From an uncultured Clostridium sp. (GTDB lineage Bacteria; Bacillota; Clostridia; Lachnospirales; Lachnospiraceae): a stretch of DNA of 64,000 nucleotides. Positions 1-8,392 of this stretch are shown one piece after another (within the stretch, counting starts at the first letter, position 1; the number at the start of each line of letters is the position of its first letter). Where the stretch lies: assembly GCA_937885015.1 (NCBI GenBank), contig CALAAS010000026.1, forward strand, positions 124,001 to 188,000. The letters are read 5' to 3'. The position numbers were made by a program, and so were the translations under genes. The notes beneath the pieces were generated by a model. It was given only the letters and a program-made list of their open reading frames with translations, ran no database searches and was not told the DNA's origin.

Positions 1-316
1 AGCAGGTTACCACATAGTAATCCGGATACTCCGCTGTAATAACACGCCCCTCATGGTCATGAACCTCTATTCCCAGTCCATAGCTGACGGAAAGCGGTTC
101 CTCCTTCGTAAAAAGGGCAGTACCGGAATACCCTTTTTTCTCCGCATAACTCCAATACTGATAATAGCCGTCCAGCTTAAGATCAATCTGCCCCGCCTGC
201 AGCTTACTCTCCTGAATGCAGAAAATATCCGCGTCCAATTCCTTGAAAATATCCAAAAATCCCTTTCCCACACAGGCCCTGAGTCCGTTTACATTCCAGG
301 AAATCATTTTCTTCAT
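1..316 (-). CDS. xth: Exodeoxyribonuclease III, N-terminal part (runs off the window)
   Basis: The first 105 codons of an exonuclease III / AP endonuclease of the EEP phosphatase superfamily, which cuts 5' of abasic sites and degrades duplex DNA from 3' ends in base-excision repair. The N terminus reads MKKMISWNVNGLRA, and IFCIQESKL supplies the Asn and the metal-binding Glu of the family. The ATG at 316 sits behind a GGGAG ribosome site. The gene lies 29 bp downstream of the symporter on the same strand and may be cotranscribed with it. The C-terminal catalytic Asp and His residues are outside the window. Confidence 0.9.
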   Translation of the reverse strand, partial: MKKMISWNVNGLRACVGKGFLDIFKELDADIFCIQESKLQAGQIDLKLDGYYQYWSYAEKKGYSGTALFTKEEPLSVSYGLGIEVHDHEGRVITAEYPDYYVVTC

Positions 317-345
317 ACGTTTCTCCCACTTCCTGAATCGTTACG

Positions 346-1539
346 TTACAACTCCACATGGAGAGACTGTTTTTTAATATTGTGTTTCTCCACATATCCC
401 GTCAGCATCAGCGTCAGAGCGCCATCTCCCGTTACATTGCAGGCTGTGCCAAAGCTGTCCTGCAAAGCAAAAATCGTCAGCATCAGCGCCGTTCCCGTGG
501 CATCAAAACCCAGAACACCGGTAATCAGGCCCAAAGACGCCATAACGGTTCCACCGGGAACACCAGGAGCCCCCACAGCGAACACGCCAAGCAGTGCGCA
601 GAACAGAATCATCGTCGGCATGGACGGAATCGTTTCATACAGGATCTGTGAAACCGTCATAACAAAAAACACCTCTGTCAGCACAGAGCCGCACAGATGG
701 ATATTGGCAAACAGCGGAATACCAAAGTCTACCATGTCATCCCGCAGCGTCGGCTCGCCTTTCTTGGCACACTGCAGCGCTACGGCCAGCGTAGCCGCCG
801 AAGACATGGTTCCCACTGCCGTAATATAAGCCGGGCCATAGTGCTTTACCACCTTGCGGGGATCTTTGCCTGCATACACCCCTGCCAGCATATACAAAAG
901 CGCCATCCAGATATAGTGGCCCGCCATAACGATCAGGATTACCGTCAAAAATACCGGGGCCTGTTTGGTAATGGAACCCTCATAGGCCAGAGAGCAGAAT
1001 GTGAACGCGATGTAGAATGGAAGAATCGGAATCATAATCTTCTTTACCACATCCAGAACAATCTTCTGAAACTCATCCAGCAGGCTGATGACGGTTTCTG
1101 CCTTCGTCCAGGTTGCCGCCAGGCCGATCAAAACAGAAAACACCAGCGCACTCATAACCTCCATAACCGGCGGTATTTTCAGCTGGAATACCACTTCCGG
1201 CAGTTCTTTAAGCCCTTCTGTCACGGTCTGGATCGAAAGTCCTGGAATCAATACATAACCGGCAGACATGGAAAACAGCGCAGCTCCCAGCGATGACCCA
1301 TAAGCCAACAGAAGTGCCAGTCCCAAAAGCTTTGAAGCATTCCTTCCCAATTTCGTAATGGACGGCGCAATAAATCCGATGATAATCAGCGGAACACAGA
1401 AAGAAATCAACTGTCCGCAGATATAATTCAGCGTTACAACCACATGCATAATCGTAAGGTTTGCCTTTAACCCCACTAAAATGCCGATCACTACGCCCAA
1501 AAGCAGGCGGAACGGCAGGCTCTTAAAAATCTTTCCCAT
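346..1539 (-). CDS. Dicarboxylate/amino acid:cation symporter (SDF/DAACS family)
   Basis: A 397-residue polytopic membrane protein of the sodium:dicarboxylate symporter family, which takes up C4-dicarboxylates or acidic/neutral amino acids with Na+ or H+. The two family landmarks are visible near the C terminus: a GVPGGTV re-entrant loop and the NVTGDGA segment of TM8, preceded by ALQDSFGTACN. The Arg found in that position in many glutamate carriers is not obvious, so the substrate may not be a dicarboxylate. The start at 1539 (MGKIFKSLP) has AAAGGAAG upstream; the in-frame sequence further upstream has no ribosome site. Substrate cannot be assigned from sequence alone. Confidence 0.88.
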   Translation of the reverse strand: MGKIFKSLPFRLLLGVVIGILVGLKANLTIMHVVVTLNYICGQLISFCVPLIIIGFIAPSITKLGRNASKLLGLALLLAYGSSLGAALFSMSAGYVLIPGLSIQTVTEGLKELPEVVFQLKIPPVMEVMSALVFSVLIGLAATWTKAETVISLLDEFQKIVLDVVKKIMIPILPFYIAFTFCSLAYEGSITKQAPVFLTVILIVMAGHYIWMALLYMLAGVYAGKDPRKVVKHYGPAYITAVGTMSSAATLAVALQCAKKGEPTLRDDMVDFGIPLFANIHLCGSVLTEVFFVMTVSQILYETIPSMPTMILFCALLGVFAVGAPGVPGGTVMASLGLITGVLGFDATGTALMLTIFALQDSFGTACNVTGDGALTLMLTGYVEKHNIKKQSLHVEL

Positions 1540-1619
1540 AACTCTTCCTTTCCTTTGCCGCATTTTCTTTCTTATTTTATGCACCGGATGCGGCAAAATC
1601 CCCTAAATCTGCCCCTTCT

Positions 1620-2543
1620 CTACTTCCAGAGTCTGGCAGGATACAGACCGCTGTCCTTCATCGCCTGGATGGCGGAAGTGACCGTTTTCTTATCTTCCTT
1701 GTAAGTCACACCATACCAGCGATCCGTGCTCTTTAAAACGGTTACCTCCGCTTTTCCTTCCTTTAAAAGCTCATCCACCACAAAAGGAAGAAAATACTCG
1801 CATCCTGTGGGGTTGGAGGAAAGGTTTTTTTCCAGGAACGGCACAAACCGTGCCTCCAGCTCCTCCAGAATGCTGGCCGTGAAGCCCCACATATTCATGG
1901 AAACCAGAGTCTCCTTCGGAAGCGTTTCCCAGGTTTTTCCCTGATCCTCCGTATATTCTGCCGTATCTCCATGTTTTTCAATCCGGGTTCTCTCATGGAT
2001 ATCCGTCAGTTTCCCGTCCCCATCCACGGTGCAGACTCCCCGGGCCACATGGCCATTCTCGGTCAGTGTATTGTAAAGCTCGTAACCCACCATGGCATAC
2101 TGATACTTCCCGTCATCGCCATGGCCTGCCAGGCGGCGGTAAATTTCACGAAATGCCGATTTTCCATAATAATCATCTGCATTGATTACCGCGAAGGGCC
2201 CCTGGATCACATCCTTGCAGCAGAGAATCGCATGACCGGTTCCCCAGGGTTTCACTCGTTCCTCCGGAACGGAAAACCCTGCCGGAAGCCGGTCATTTTC
2301 CTGGTACACGTATCGTACCTTCACGTACTGCTCCATACGGTTTCCGATATGCTCTTTAAATTCCTTCTCAATGGCTTTTTTAATAATAAACACCACGGTC
2401 TCAAATCCCGCCTCCACCGCATCAAAGATGGAAAAATCAATAATCAGATCCCCCTCCCGGTCTACGGGGTCAATCTGCTTCAGACCGCCATACCGGCTGC
2501 CCATTCCGGCCGCCATGATCACTAATACCGGTTTTTGCTCCAT
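1620..2543 (-). CDS. Sugar-phosphate nucleotidyltransferase-like protein (copy 1)
   Basis: A 307-residue NTP-transferase (GT-A fold). It begins MEQKPVLVIMAAGMGSRYGG, whose glycine-rich loop binds the nucleotide phosphates in glucose-1-phosphate thymidylyl/uridylyltransferases, and has the metal-binding region INADDYYG. KPWGTGHAIL matches the substrate-side signature. The exact sugar and nucleotide are not evident. A closely similar gene lies at 49224-50150, so the genome holds at least two paralogs. The ATG at 2543 is preferred because the GGAAAGGAA site is 9 nt upstream; the ATG at 2552 abuts it. A promoter is visible at 2579-2607. The next gene downstream is the symporter, 80 bp away. Confidence 0.85.
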   Translation of the reverse strand: MEQKPVLVIMAAGMGSRYGGLKQIDPVDREGDLIIDFSIFDAVEAGFETVVFIIKKAIEKEFKEHIGNRMEQYVKVRYVYQENDRLPAGFSVPEERVKPWGTGHAILCCKDVIQGPFAVINADDYYGKSAFREIYRRLAGHGDDGKYQYAMVGYELYNTLTENGHVARGVCTVDGDGKLTDIHERTRIEKHGDTAEYTEDQGKTWETLPKETLVSMNMWGFTASILEELEARFVPFLEKNLSSNPTGCEYFLPFVVDELLKEGKAEVTVLKSTDRWYGVTYKEDKKTVTSAIQAMKDSGLYPARLWK

Positions 2544-2578
2544 ATCATCCATTTCCTTTCCGCTTTCTTTCTATTTTT

Positions 2579-2607
2579 ATTGTAATATAATTCAGCCAGA
2601 CTGTAAA
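2579..2607 (-). promoter_or_regulatory. Promoter of nucleotidyltransferase copy 1
   Basis: On the minus strand, TTTACA (-35, 5 of 6) and TACAAT (-10, 5 of 6) are separated by 17 bp, about 30 bp before the start codon region of the gene ending at 1620. Seen directly; activity is inferred. Confidence 0.6.
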
Positions 2608-2680
2608 CCTTGATTTTCCCTGGCCCCTTCTCTGATCCCCTGGCCTTCCCCGCCTTCCGGTTTTCATTCCCTTTTTTCAC

Positions 2681-2708
2681 TTGTTTTACATCTTATTTAG
2701 TGTATAGT
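2681..2708 (+). promoter_or_regulatory. Possible promoter of the XRE regulator gene
   Basis: TTGTTT and TATAGT lie 16 bp apart on the plus strand, upstream of the regulator at 2821. The -10 region overlaps a small dyad (TAGTG, TTTTAT, CACTA at 2704-2719). The match is modest and other -10-like hexamers exist closer to the gene. Confidence 0.35.
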
Positions 2709-2730
2709 GTTTTATCACTACATCTTTTTA

Positions 2731-2778
2731 ATTGTAAATGGGTACAATATTTTACATGTATGATAGCATCATTGTACC
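2731..2778 (+). promoter_or_regulatory. Operator-like repeats before the XRE gene
   Basis: ATTGTA-AATGGG-TACAAT at 2731-2748 is a perfect 6-6-6 dyad, and a third half-site, ATTGTACC, lies at 2771-2778, pairing with GGTACAAT at 2741-2748 as an 8-bp inverted repeat. Three copies of one half-site directly ahead of a small XRE regulator suggest autoregulation; this is inferred. Confidence 0.5.
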
Positions 2779-2820
2779 AATGACTGAAGAAACCGGCAGC
2801 ACAGGAACAGGAGGATTCGG

Positions 2821-3222
2821 ATGGAAATTATAGGCGAGCGTCTTCGGATTCTGAGGGAACAAAAAGGCAAGACACAGGAAGATATCTCAAAACTTCTGGG
2901 TACTACGCAGCAGATTTATTCCCGCTATGAGACAAACCGCAACGATCTTCCCATGCGTCACCTGCTGAGCCTGGCTTCTTACTACAATGTCAGCGCCGAT
3001 TATATTCTCGGGCGGATTCCCTACTCTTCCCTGACACCGGAATACTCTGCCACATTTCTGAAAAACGTGACTGTCGGCGATTTTGTCTGCCGCATCTGCA
3101 GTTTCAACAATACTTCTAAAAAGATGCTGATTGATTACGTCAACTACCTGACATATCTGGAAACCAGTGAAAAGCGAAAACTTCCACCAACCACATCGGA
3201 AAATCCGGGAAGCAGTGCATAA
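2821..3222 (+). CDS. XRE-family transcriptional regulator
   Basis: A 133-residue DNA-binding protein. Residues 5-60 form a Cro/C1-type helix-turn-helix (RLRILREQKGKTQEDISKLL, then TTQQIYSRYETN as the recognition helix region), followed by the usual SADYILG end of the domain. The remaining 70 residues show no known sensor or peptidase domain and end in a Ser/Thr/Pro-rich tail. AGGAGG precedes the ATG by 6 nt. It stands alone on the plus strand, divergent from the nucleotidyltransferase gene and convergent with the ABC-F gene, with no toxin-like partner. The repeats at 2731-2778 are its likely operator. Target genes are unknown. Confidence 0.9.
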   Translation: MEIIGERLRILREQKGKTQEDISKLLGTTQQIYSRYETNRNDLPMRHLLSLASYYNVSADYILGRIPYSSLTPEYSATFLKNVTVGDFVCRICSFNNTSKKMLIDYVNYLTYLETSEKRKLPPTTSENPGSSA

Positions 3223-3225
3223 GAG

Positions 3226-3286
3226 CATGGCGATCCTCGCGGAGCGTTTTTATTGCATAGGAAGCAACTTCCTATGCAATAAAAAA
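3226..3286. repeat. Short copy of an intergenic hairpin repeat
   Basis: The stretch from 3226 begins GCATGGCGATCC, and GGAGCG plus a T-run and CATAGGA follow, nearly identical (about 35 of 39 positions) to 32361-32400. It ends in a perfect 18-bp stem with a CAA loop, 3247-3286. It follows the XRE stop directly and may act as its terminator. See the longer copy at 32206-32400. Confidence 0.65.
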
Positions 3287-3332
3287 GGAGCCGTTGTTTC
3301 ATAGATCCACTCATCCATGAAACAGCAGCTCC
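3281..3332 (-). terminator. Terminator of the ABC-F gene
   Basis: On the minus strand, GGAGC and TGTTTCAT arms pair with ATGAAACA and GCTCC, interrupted by a 3-nt internal loop, and are followed by TTTTTTATTG. It lies 17 bp past the stop codon of the ABC-F gene. The + strand also carries TTTT after the stem, so it could serve both convergent genes. Confidence 0.7.
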
Positions 3333-3348
3333 TTTTCCTATTCCCTCA

Positions 3349-4986
3349 TCAGTCGTCTTCTTCCTGGCTGTCTGTAACTGTAAATACCTGACGTTTTCTC
3401 GCCATCTCATCGCTGGCCAGATATTCGTCGTAGGTTGTAATCTTATCAATCAGCTTTCCATTCACGATCTCCATAATACGGTTTGCCGTTGTCTCCACAA
3501 TCTGATGGTCACGGGAGGAGAACAGAATCACTCCCGGGAACTTTGTCATACCGTTGTTAAGCGCCGTGATGGATTCCATATCCAGATGGTCCGTCGGCTC
3601 ATCAAACATCAACACATTTGCCCCGGAAATCATCATCTTGGACAGCATGCAGCGAACTTTCTCACCACCGGACAGGACGCGGACCTTCTTCACGCCATCC
3701 TCACCGGCAAACAGCATTCTTCCCAGGAAACCGCGGACATAGGTCACGTCCTTAACCGGGGAATACTGGGTCAGCCAGTCTACAATCGTATCATCGTTAT
3801 CAAATTCCGCGCTGTTATCCTTAGGGAAATATGCCTGCGTCGTCGTCAGGCCCCACTTATAATTTCCTTCATCCGGCTCCATCTCGCCGGACAGAATCTT
3901 AAAGAGCACCGTCTTCGCCTGCTCGTTGGGTCCCACCAGCGCCACCTTGTCCTCGCGGCCCAGAATAAAGGAAATACCATCCAGCACCTTGACGCCGTCA
4001 ATGGTCTTCGTCAGATTCTCCACCGTCAGGACCTCATTTCCAATCTCGCGATCCGGGCGGAAATCAATGTAGGGGTATTTCCGGCTGGAAGGCCTGATCT
4101 CGTCCAGCTCAATTTTCTCCAACGCACGCTTTCTGGAGGTCGCCTGCTTGGATTTGGAAGCGTTGGCCGAGAAACGCTGGATAAACTCCTGCAGCTCCTT
4201 GATCTTCTCTTCCTTCTTTTTATTGGCTTCCTTCATCTGCTTGATCATCAGCTGGCTGGACTCATACCAGAAATCATAGTTTCCGGCATAGAGCTGAATC
4301 TTTCCATAGTCGATATCCGCAATCTGGGTGCAGACCTTATTCAGGAAATAACGGTCATGAGATACTACAATTACCGTATTTTCAAAGTTAATCAGAAACT
4401 CCTCCAGCCAGGCAATGGCATCCAGATCCAGATGGTTGGTGGGCTCATCCAGAAGCAGAATATCCGGGTTGCCAAACAGCGCCTGGGCCAAAAGCACCTT
4501 TACCTTCTGGGCTCCAGTCAGGTCACTCATCTGGCGATAGTGGAGATCCGTCTCAATGCCCAGGCCATTCAGCAGGTTGGCTGCATCGGATTCCGCTTCC
4601 CAGCCGTTCATGGTAGCAAATTCGCCCTCCAGCTCTGCGGCCTTGACACCATCCTCCTCAGAGAAATCCTCCTTCATGTAGATGGCCTCTTTCTCTTTCA
4701 TAATCTCATACAGCCGTGCATTTCCCATGATGACCGTATCAAGAACCGGGTATTCATCGTATTTAAAATGATCCTGCTGCAGGAATGAAAGGCGCTGTCC
4801 AGGCGTGATAATAACCTCGCCATTGGTCGGTTCCAGCTGCCCGGAAAGAATCCGGAGAAAGGTAGATTTTCCGGCGCCGTTGGCGCCGATCATACCGTAG
4901 CAGTTTCCCTCCGTAAACTTAATGCTTACATCTTCAAATAATGCCTTCTTTCCCACTCGCAGTGTTACATTGCTTGTACTAATCAT
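3349..4986 (-). CDS. ABC-F family ATP-binding protein (YkpA/YbiT-like)
   Basis: A 545-residue cytoplasmic protein with two ABC ATPase domains and no membrane segment, as in ABC-F proteins that act on the ribosome. Domain 1 has Walker A GANGAGKST (about residues 34-42), LLLDEPTNHLDLDA and VVSHDRYFL. A charged linker of lysine-rich helices follows (about 240-290). Domain 2 has LSGGEKVR and MFDEPTDHLDME, but its Walker A is the degenerate GPNEQAKT and its switch region is SSRDHQ in place of SHDH. Whether domain 2 hydrolyses ATP is doubtful. The acidic C-terminal tail ends SQEEDD. A promoter is visible at 5039-5066. A translation factor or ribosome-protection role is inferred from the family. Confidence 0.9.
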   Translation of the reverse strand: MISTSNVTLRVGKKALFEDVSIKFTEGNCYGMIGANGAGKSTFLRILSGQLEPTNGEVIITPGQRLSFLQQDHFKYDEYPVLDTVIMGNARLYEIMKEKEAIYMKEDFSEEDGVKAAELEGEFATMNGWEAESDAANLLNGLGIETDLHYRQMSDLTGAQKVKVLLAQALFGNPDILLLDEPTNHLDLDAIAWLEEFLINFENTVIVVSHDRYFLNKVCTQIADIDYGKIQLYAGNYDFWYESSQLMIKQMKEANKKKEEKIKELQEFIQRFSANASKSKQATSRKRALEKIELDEIRPSSRKYPYIDFRPDREIGNEVLTVENLTKTIDGVKVLDGISFILGREDKVALVGPNEQAKTVLFKILSGEMEPDEGNYKWGLTTTQAYFPKDNSAEFDNDDTIVDWLTQYSPVKDVTYVRGFLGRMLFAGEDGVKKVRVLSGGEKVRCMLSKMMISGANVLMFDEPTDHLDMESITALNNGMTKFPGVILFSSRDHQIVETTANRIMEIVNGKLIDKITTYDEYLASDEMARKRQVFTVTDSQEEDD

Positions 4987-5038
4987 GGCAATATCCTTTC
5001 CTTACTCATCACAATCAGATAAATCGAATTTCCTCTTC

Positions 5039-5066
5039 ATTGTACAGGAAAATCACAAATTTGCAA
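5039..5066 (-). promoter_or_regulatory. Promoter of the ABC-F gene
   Basis: TTGCAA (-35) and TACAAT (-10) on the minus strand, 16 bp apart, 53 bp before the ATG at 4986. Confidence 0.55.
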
Positions 5067-5105
5067 GCACTCTTTCCAACTTTCCCCTGATTTCAGAAGA
5101 AACCT

Positions 5106-6605
5106 TTAAAACCGCCCGAAAATATCCACCAGCCAGGCCAGATAGTCGGCTCGCTCGTCCGTAAACTGGCCTTCCGTCATCCTCCAGCGCCAGTTTTCCC
5201 CCACCGTACTGGGGGTATTCATCCTGGCCCGGTTGTCCAGCTGCAGCACATCCTGCATTTGAAAAATAGCCACGCTGGCCACAGAGCCATAGGCCGCCCG
5301 GAAAACCCGGTCCACCACCTCACTCTGGTGAGCCGCCCCCAGATAATCCGCAATATACTGAAGCTCCCACCATTGCCGCTGTTCCGGTTTAAAATAGCCT
5401 GCCAGCGTTTCATTGTCATGAGTGCCGCCGTACACCACCGAGTTCGGCTGATAGCAGTGAGGCAGATGTTCGTTGAACCGGTCTCCACTGAAGGCAAATT
5501 CAATAATTTTCATGCCCGGATATCCGGTCTGTGCCAGAAGTTCCTTTACCTCCTGGCAGAAAATCCCCAGATCCTCGGCAATAATCTTCGCACCAGCAGC
5601 AGACTGACTGATCGCGTCCGTCAGCTTTTTCCCGGGCCCCTTCTCCCATCTTCCGTCCTTCGCATTCGTGGCTCCAGCCGGAATCGAATAATACTGCACA
5701 ATTCCGATAAAGTGGTCGATGCGAATCACATCATAGAGGGCTGCCGATGCCTGCATCCGGTGACGCCACCAGTCAAACTCTGTCCTCTCCATTTCATCCC
5801 AGTCGTAAAGCGGATTGCCCCAGAGCTGCCCTTCCTCGGAAAATGCATCCGGCGGCACTCCGGCCACCCGCAGAGGCGTCAGGTTTTCTTCATCCAGCTG
5901 AAAGAGTTCCGGATGGCTCCAAACGTCAGCGCTGTCCAGAGCCACATAGATCGGAATGTCCCCCACTATCTGAATCCCCTGCTCTCCGGCATATTCTCTA
6001 AGTTTTTCCCACTGTTCAAAAAATTTGAACTGTAAAAACTTCCAGTACTCTATCTCCTCCGCCAACTCCTTCCGACAGGCCGCCATGGCCTCCGGACGAC
6101 GGAAACGAACCGGTTCTTCCCACTCCAGCCAGGAACGGTCATCAAATTTCTTTTTCAGCGCCATATAGAGGCTGTAATCCTCCAGCCAATAGGACTGTCT
6201 TTCCAAAAATAACGCATATTCTTCTGTTTGCCGGTGACCGCTCCGCTCATAAGCCTTTCGCAGCAGCGGAAAACGATAATAATACACAGCATCATATTTT
6301 ACCTGATCCGGCTGATCGCACCAGTAGCAATCATCTATCTCCGCCTGGGTCAGAAGGCCCTCTTCCCGCAGTGTATCCAGATCTATAAAATACGGATTGC
6401 CCGCAAAAGCTGAAAAAGACTGGTACGGGCTGTCTCCATAACTGGTTGGCCCCATCGGCAGTACTTGCCAGTAGCTCTGTCTGGCCCTCTTCAGCCGATC
6501 TGCAAACGCATACGCCTCCTTTCCAAAGGTTCCGATTCCGTAAGGCGAAGGCAGGCTGAATATGGGCATCAGAATCCCCGCACCTCTCTTTAACATGGTT
6601 TTCAT
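5106..6605 (-). CDS. malQ: 4-alpha-glucanotransferase (amylomaltase)
   Basis: A 499-residue GH77 enzyme that transfers alpha-1,4-glucan segments between maltodextrins, releasing glucose. The N terminus has LKRGAGILMPIFSLPSPYGI as in plant D-enzyme and bacterial MalQ. The catalytic elements are in order: nucleophile Asp in DVIRIDHFIG, acid/base Glu in IIAEDLG, and the transition-state Asp in YGGTHDNET. The length is normal for the family. AAAGGAGA lies 10 nt upstream of the ATG. The promoter is not obvious in the short gap to pyrC. With the branching enzyme at 27.4 kb it points to maltodextrin or glycogen turnover in the cytoplasm. Confidence 0.95.
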   Translation of the reverse strand: MKTMLKRGAGILMPIFSLPSPYGIGTFGKEAYAFADRLKRARQSYWQVLPMGPTSYGDSPYQSFSAFAGNPYFIDLDTLREEGLLTQAEIDDCYWCDQPDQVKYDAVYYYRFPLLRKAYERSGHRQTEEYALFLERQSYWLEDYSLYMALKKKFDDRSWLEWEEPVRFRRPEAMAACRKELAEEIEYWKFLQFKFFEQWEKLREYAGEQGIQIVGDIPIYVALDSADVWSHPELFQLDEENLTPLRVAGVPPDAFSEEGQLWGNPLYDWDEMERTEFDWWRHRMQASAALYDVIRIDHFIGIVQYYSIPAGATNAKDGRWEKGPGKKLTDAISQSAAGAKIIAEDLGIFCQEVKELLAQTGYPGMKIIEFAFSGDRFNEHLPHCYQPNSVVYGGTHDNETLAGYFKPEQRQWWELQYIADYLGAAHQSEVVDRVFRAAYGSVASVAIFQMQDVLQLDNRARMNTPSTVGENWRWRMTEGQFTDERADYLAWLVDIFGRF

Positions 6606-6670
6606 CTCAAATCTGTCTCCTTTATTCCAGTTTTCCAGGACTGTCCCAGATCCCCCCTGAAGCCTTTTTC

Positions 6671-7978
6671 TCAGACTTCTGCATTTCTCTGATATACAAT
6701 CTTTCCTCCGCAGATGGTAAATTCCACACAGCCGAAGAGGCGCGCCCCAAGAAACGGTGAGTTTGCCGATTTCGATCGGAAGCTCTCTACCGTAAACTCC
6801 TGACTGTCATCAAAAATAACCAGATCTGCTGCGCCGCCCTCCCGGATGGTCCCGCTGTCCAGGCGGTACAGGCGCGCCGGATTCAAACACATCTTTTCAA
6901 ACAGCTGCAAGTAGGTCAGGTGTCCCGCCTTTACCAGATTCGTCACCGCCAGCGGAAGCGCCGTCTCCAAACCGATAATTCCGCTGGGGGCCTCTGTCAG
7001 GGGCCTTCCCTTTTCCTCGGCGCTGTGGGGCGCATGGTCTGTGGCGATCAGATCAATGGTCCCATCCTTTAAGCCCTCAATCAGAGCCGCCCTGTCCTCC
7101 GCCGTCCGAAGCGGCGGGTTCATCTTGGCCAGCGCTCCATGACGCAGCACCGCCGTCTCATCCAGGGTAAAATGGTGTGGCGTCACTTCCGCCCAGACGT
7201 CTGCTCCCAGACGTTTTGCCAATGCCACCATCTGCACAGAATTGCGGGAGCTCATATGCTGAATATTGACAGAGGCCCCCGTATGCAGCGCGATCATGCA
7301 GTCTCTGGCCACCAGCGAATCCTCCGCCACAGCCGGAGAACCGCCGATCCCCAATTTTTCCGAAACTGCCCCCTTGTTAATTCCATTATTCTCAATAAAA
7401 ACCGGATCTTCCTCGTGGAAGCTCAGGGGCATATTCAGTTCCTTCGCCGCTTCCATAGCCTCCTGTACCAGCTTTTCGTTCATCAGCGGGATTCCATCGT
7501 CTGTGAAGCCCACTGCTCCGGCTGCTGCCAGGGCCTTCATATCCGTCAGCTCTCTCCCCTGAAAGCCTTTGGACACAGCCGCGCATGTCAAAACATGAAT
7601 GCCGGTTTTCTCTCCCTTTTCCAGAATATACTGAATGGTTTCCGGTGTATCTGCCACCGGTTTCGTATTTGCCATCAGAACCACCGTCGTAAAACCGCCG
7701 GCCATGGCTGCCCCGGCTCCCGTCTCAATATCTTCCTTATAGGTAAAACCCGGATCCCGAAAATGTACATGCACATCAATCAGACCCGGCGCCACAATTT
7801 TTCCAGCCGCATCCAGAATCTGCACGCCGTCTTCCTGGCCCTTGAACGCTTCTTCTCTCTCTTCTGCGTGCCCATGTGGAAGGATCCGGCTTATCTTCCC
7901 GCCCTCAATCCACAGATCCGCCACACCGTCAAAGCCACTGGCCGGGTTAATGACCCGCCCGTTTTTTATAAGCATCAT
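6671..7978 (-). CDS. pyrC: Dihydroorotase
   Basis: A 435-residue type I dihydroorotase, which closes carbamoyl-aspartate to dihydroorotate in pyrimidine synthesis. Metal ligands are visible in DVHVHFRDPG, and the substrate-side Asp in IATDHAPHSAEEK. GGFTTVVLMANTKP is the family signature. The gene has a strong GGAGGAG ribosome site before MMLIKNGRV. It is not next to other pyr genes here; the upstream neighbour is a glyoxalase-fold gene 42 bp away. No PyrR-type leader was seen. Confidence 0.95.
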   Translation of the reverse strand: MMLIKNGRVINPASGFDGVADLWIEGGKISRILPHGHAEEREEAFKGQEDGVQILDAAGKIVAPGLIDVHVHFRDPGFTYKEDIETGAGAAMAGGFTTVVLMANTKPVADTPETIQYILEKGEKTGIHVLTCAAVSKGFQGRELTDMKALAAAGAVGFTDDGIPLMNEKLVQEAMEAAKELNMPLSFHEEDPVFIENNGINKGAVSEKLGIGGSPAVAEDSLVARDCMIALHTGASVNIQHMSSRNSVQMVALAKRLGADVWAEVTPHHFTLDETAVLRHGALAKMNPPLRTAEDRAALIEGLKDGTIDLIATDHAPHSAEEKGRPLTEAPSGIIGLETALPLAVTNLVKAGHLTYLQLFEKMCLNPARLYRLDSGTIREGGAADLVIFDDSQEFTVESFRSKSANSPFLGARLFGCVEFTICGGKIVYQRNAEV

Positions 7979-8020
7979 CCCGTCTCCTCCTTTTTCCGTC
8001 GCATACCTCCACTATATTCT

Positions 8021-8392
8021 CTATTTCGCTGGTACAATCTCCAGCCAATAGCCGTCCGGATCACTGATAAAATAAATCCCCATTCCCGGATTTTCGTAGC
8101 AAATGCAATCCATCTCCTGATGTCTGGCATGGGATGCCTCCATATCATCCGTCTCAAAGGCCAAATGAAATTCATTGTCTCCAAGGTTATAAGAGTCCTT
8201 TTCCCAGTCCCGCAGCCAGGTCAGTTCCAGCTGATGCCTGGTTTTCCCGTCTCCCAGATATACCAATATAAAACTTCCGTCTTTTGCCTCTTTGCGGCGC
8301 ACCTCCCGGAGTCCCAGCGCTTCTTGGTAGAATGCCAGTGACTTTTCCAGATCCTTCACGTTGAAATTATTATGAGCAAATGCAAATGTCAT
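8021..8392 (-). CDS. Glyoxalase I / VOC family protein
   Basis: A 123-residue vicinal-oxygen-chelate protein with two beta-alpha-beta-beta-beta modules. His7 (AHNNFNV), a Glu in HQLELTW, His in NEFHLAFE and Glu in YWLEIVPAK are in the positions of the four metal ligands of glyoxalase I. This length and pattern fit lactoylglutathione lyase, which in thiol-poor anaerobes may use another thiol. Its start overlaps the stop of the upstream MBL gene by 4 bp (ATGA), so the two are probably translated together. Confidence 0.87.
   Translation of the reverse strand: MTFAFAHNNFNVKDLEKSLAFYQEALGLREVRRKEAKDGSFILVYLGDGKTRHQLELTWLRDWEKDSYNLGDNEFHLAFETDDMEASHARHQEMDCICYENPGMGIYFISDPDGYWLEIVPAK

Noticed and set aside
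53..829. A 258-codon plus-strand frame opposite exonuclease III and the symporter
   Set aside because: It crosses two real genes on the other strand and shows no domain.
2821..3222. XRE gene as the antitoxin of a toxin-antitoxin pair
   Set aside because: No toxin-size gene adjoins it; the neighbours are a divergent nucleotidyltransferase and a convergent ABC-F gene.
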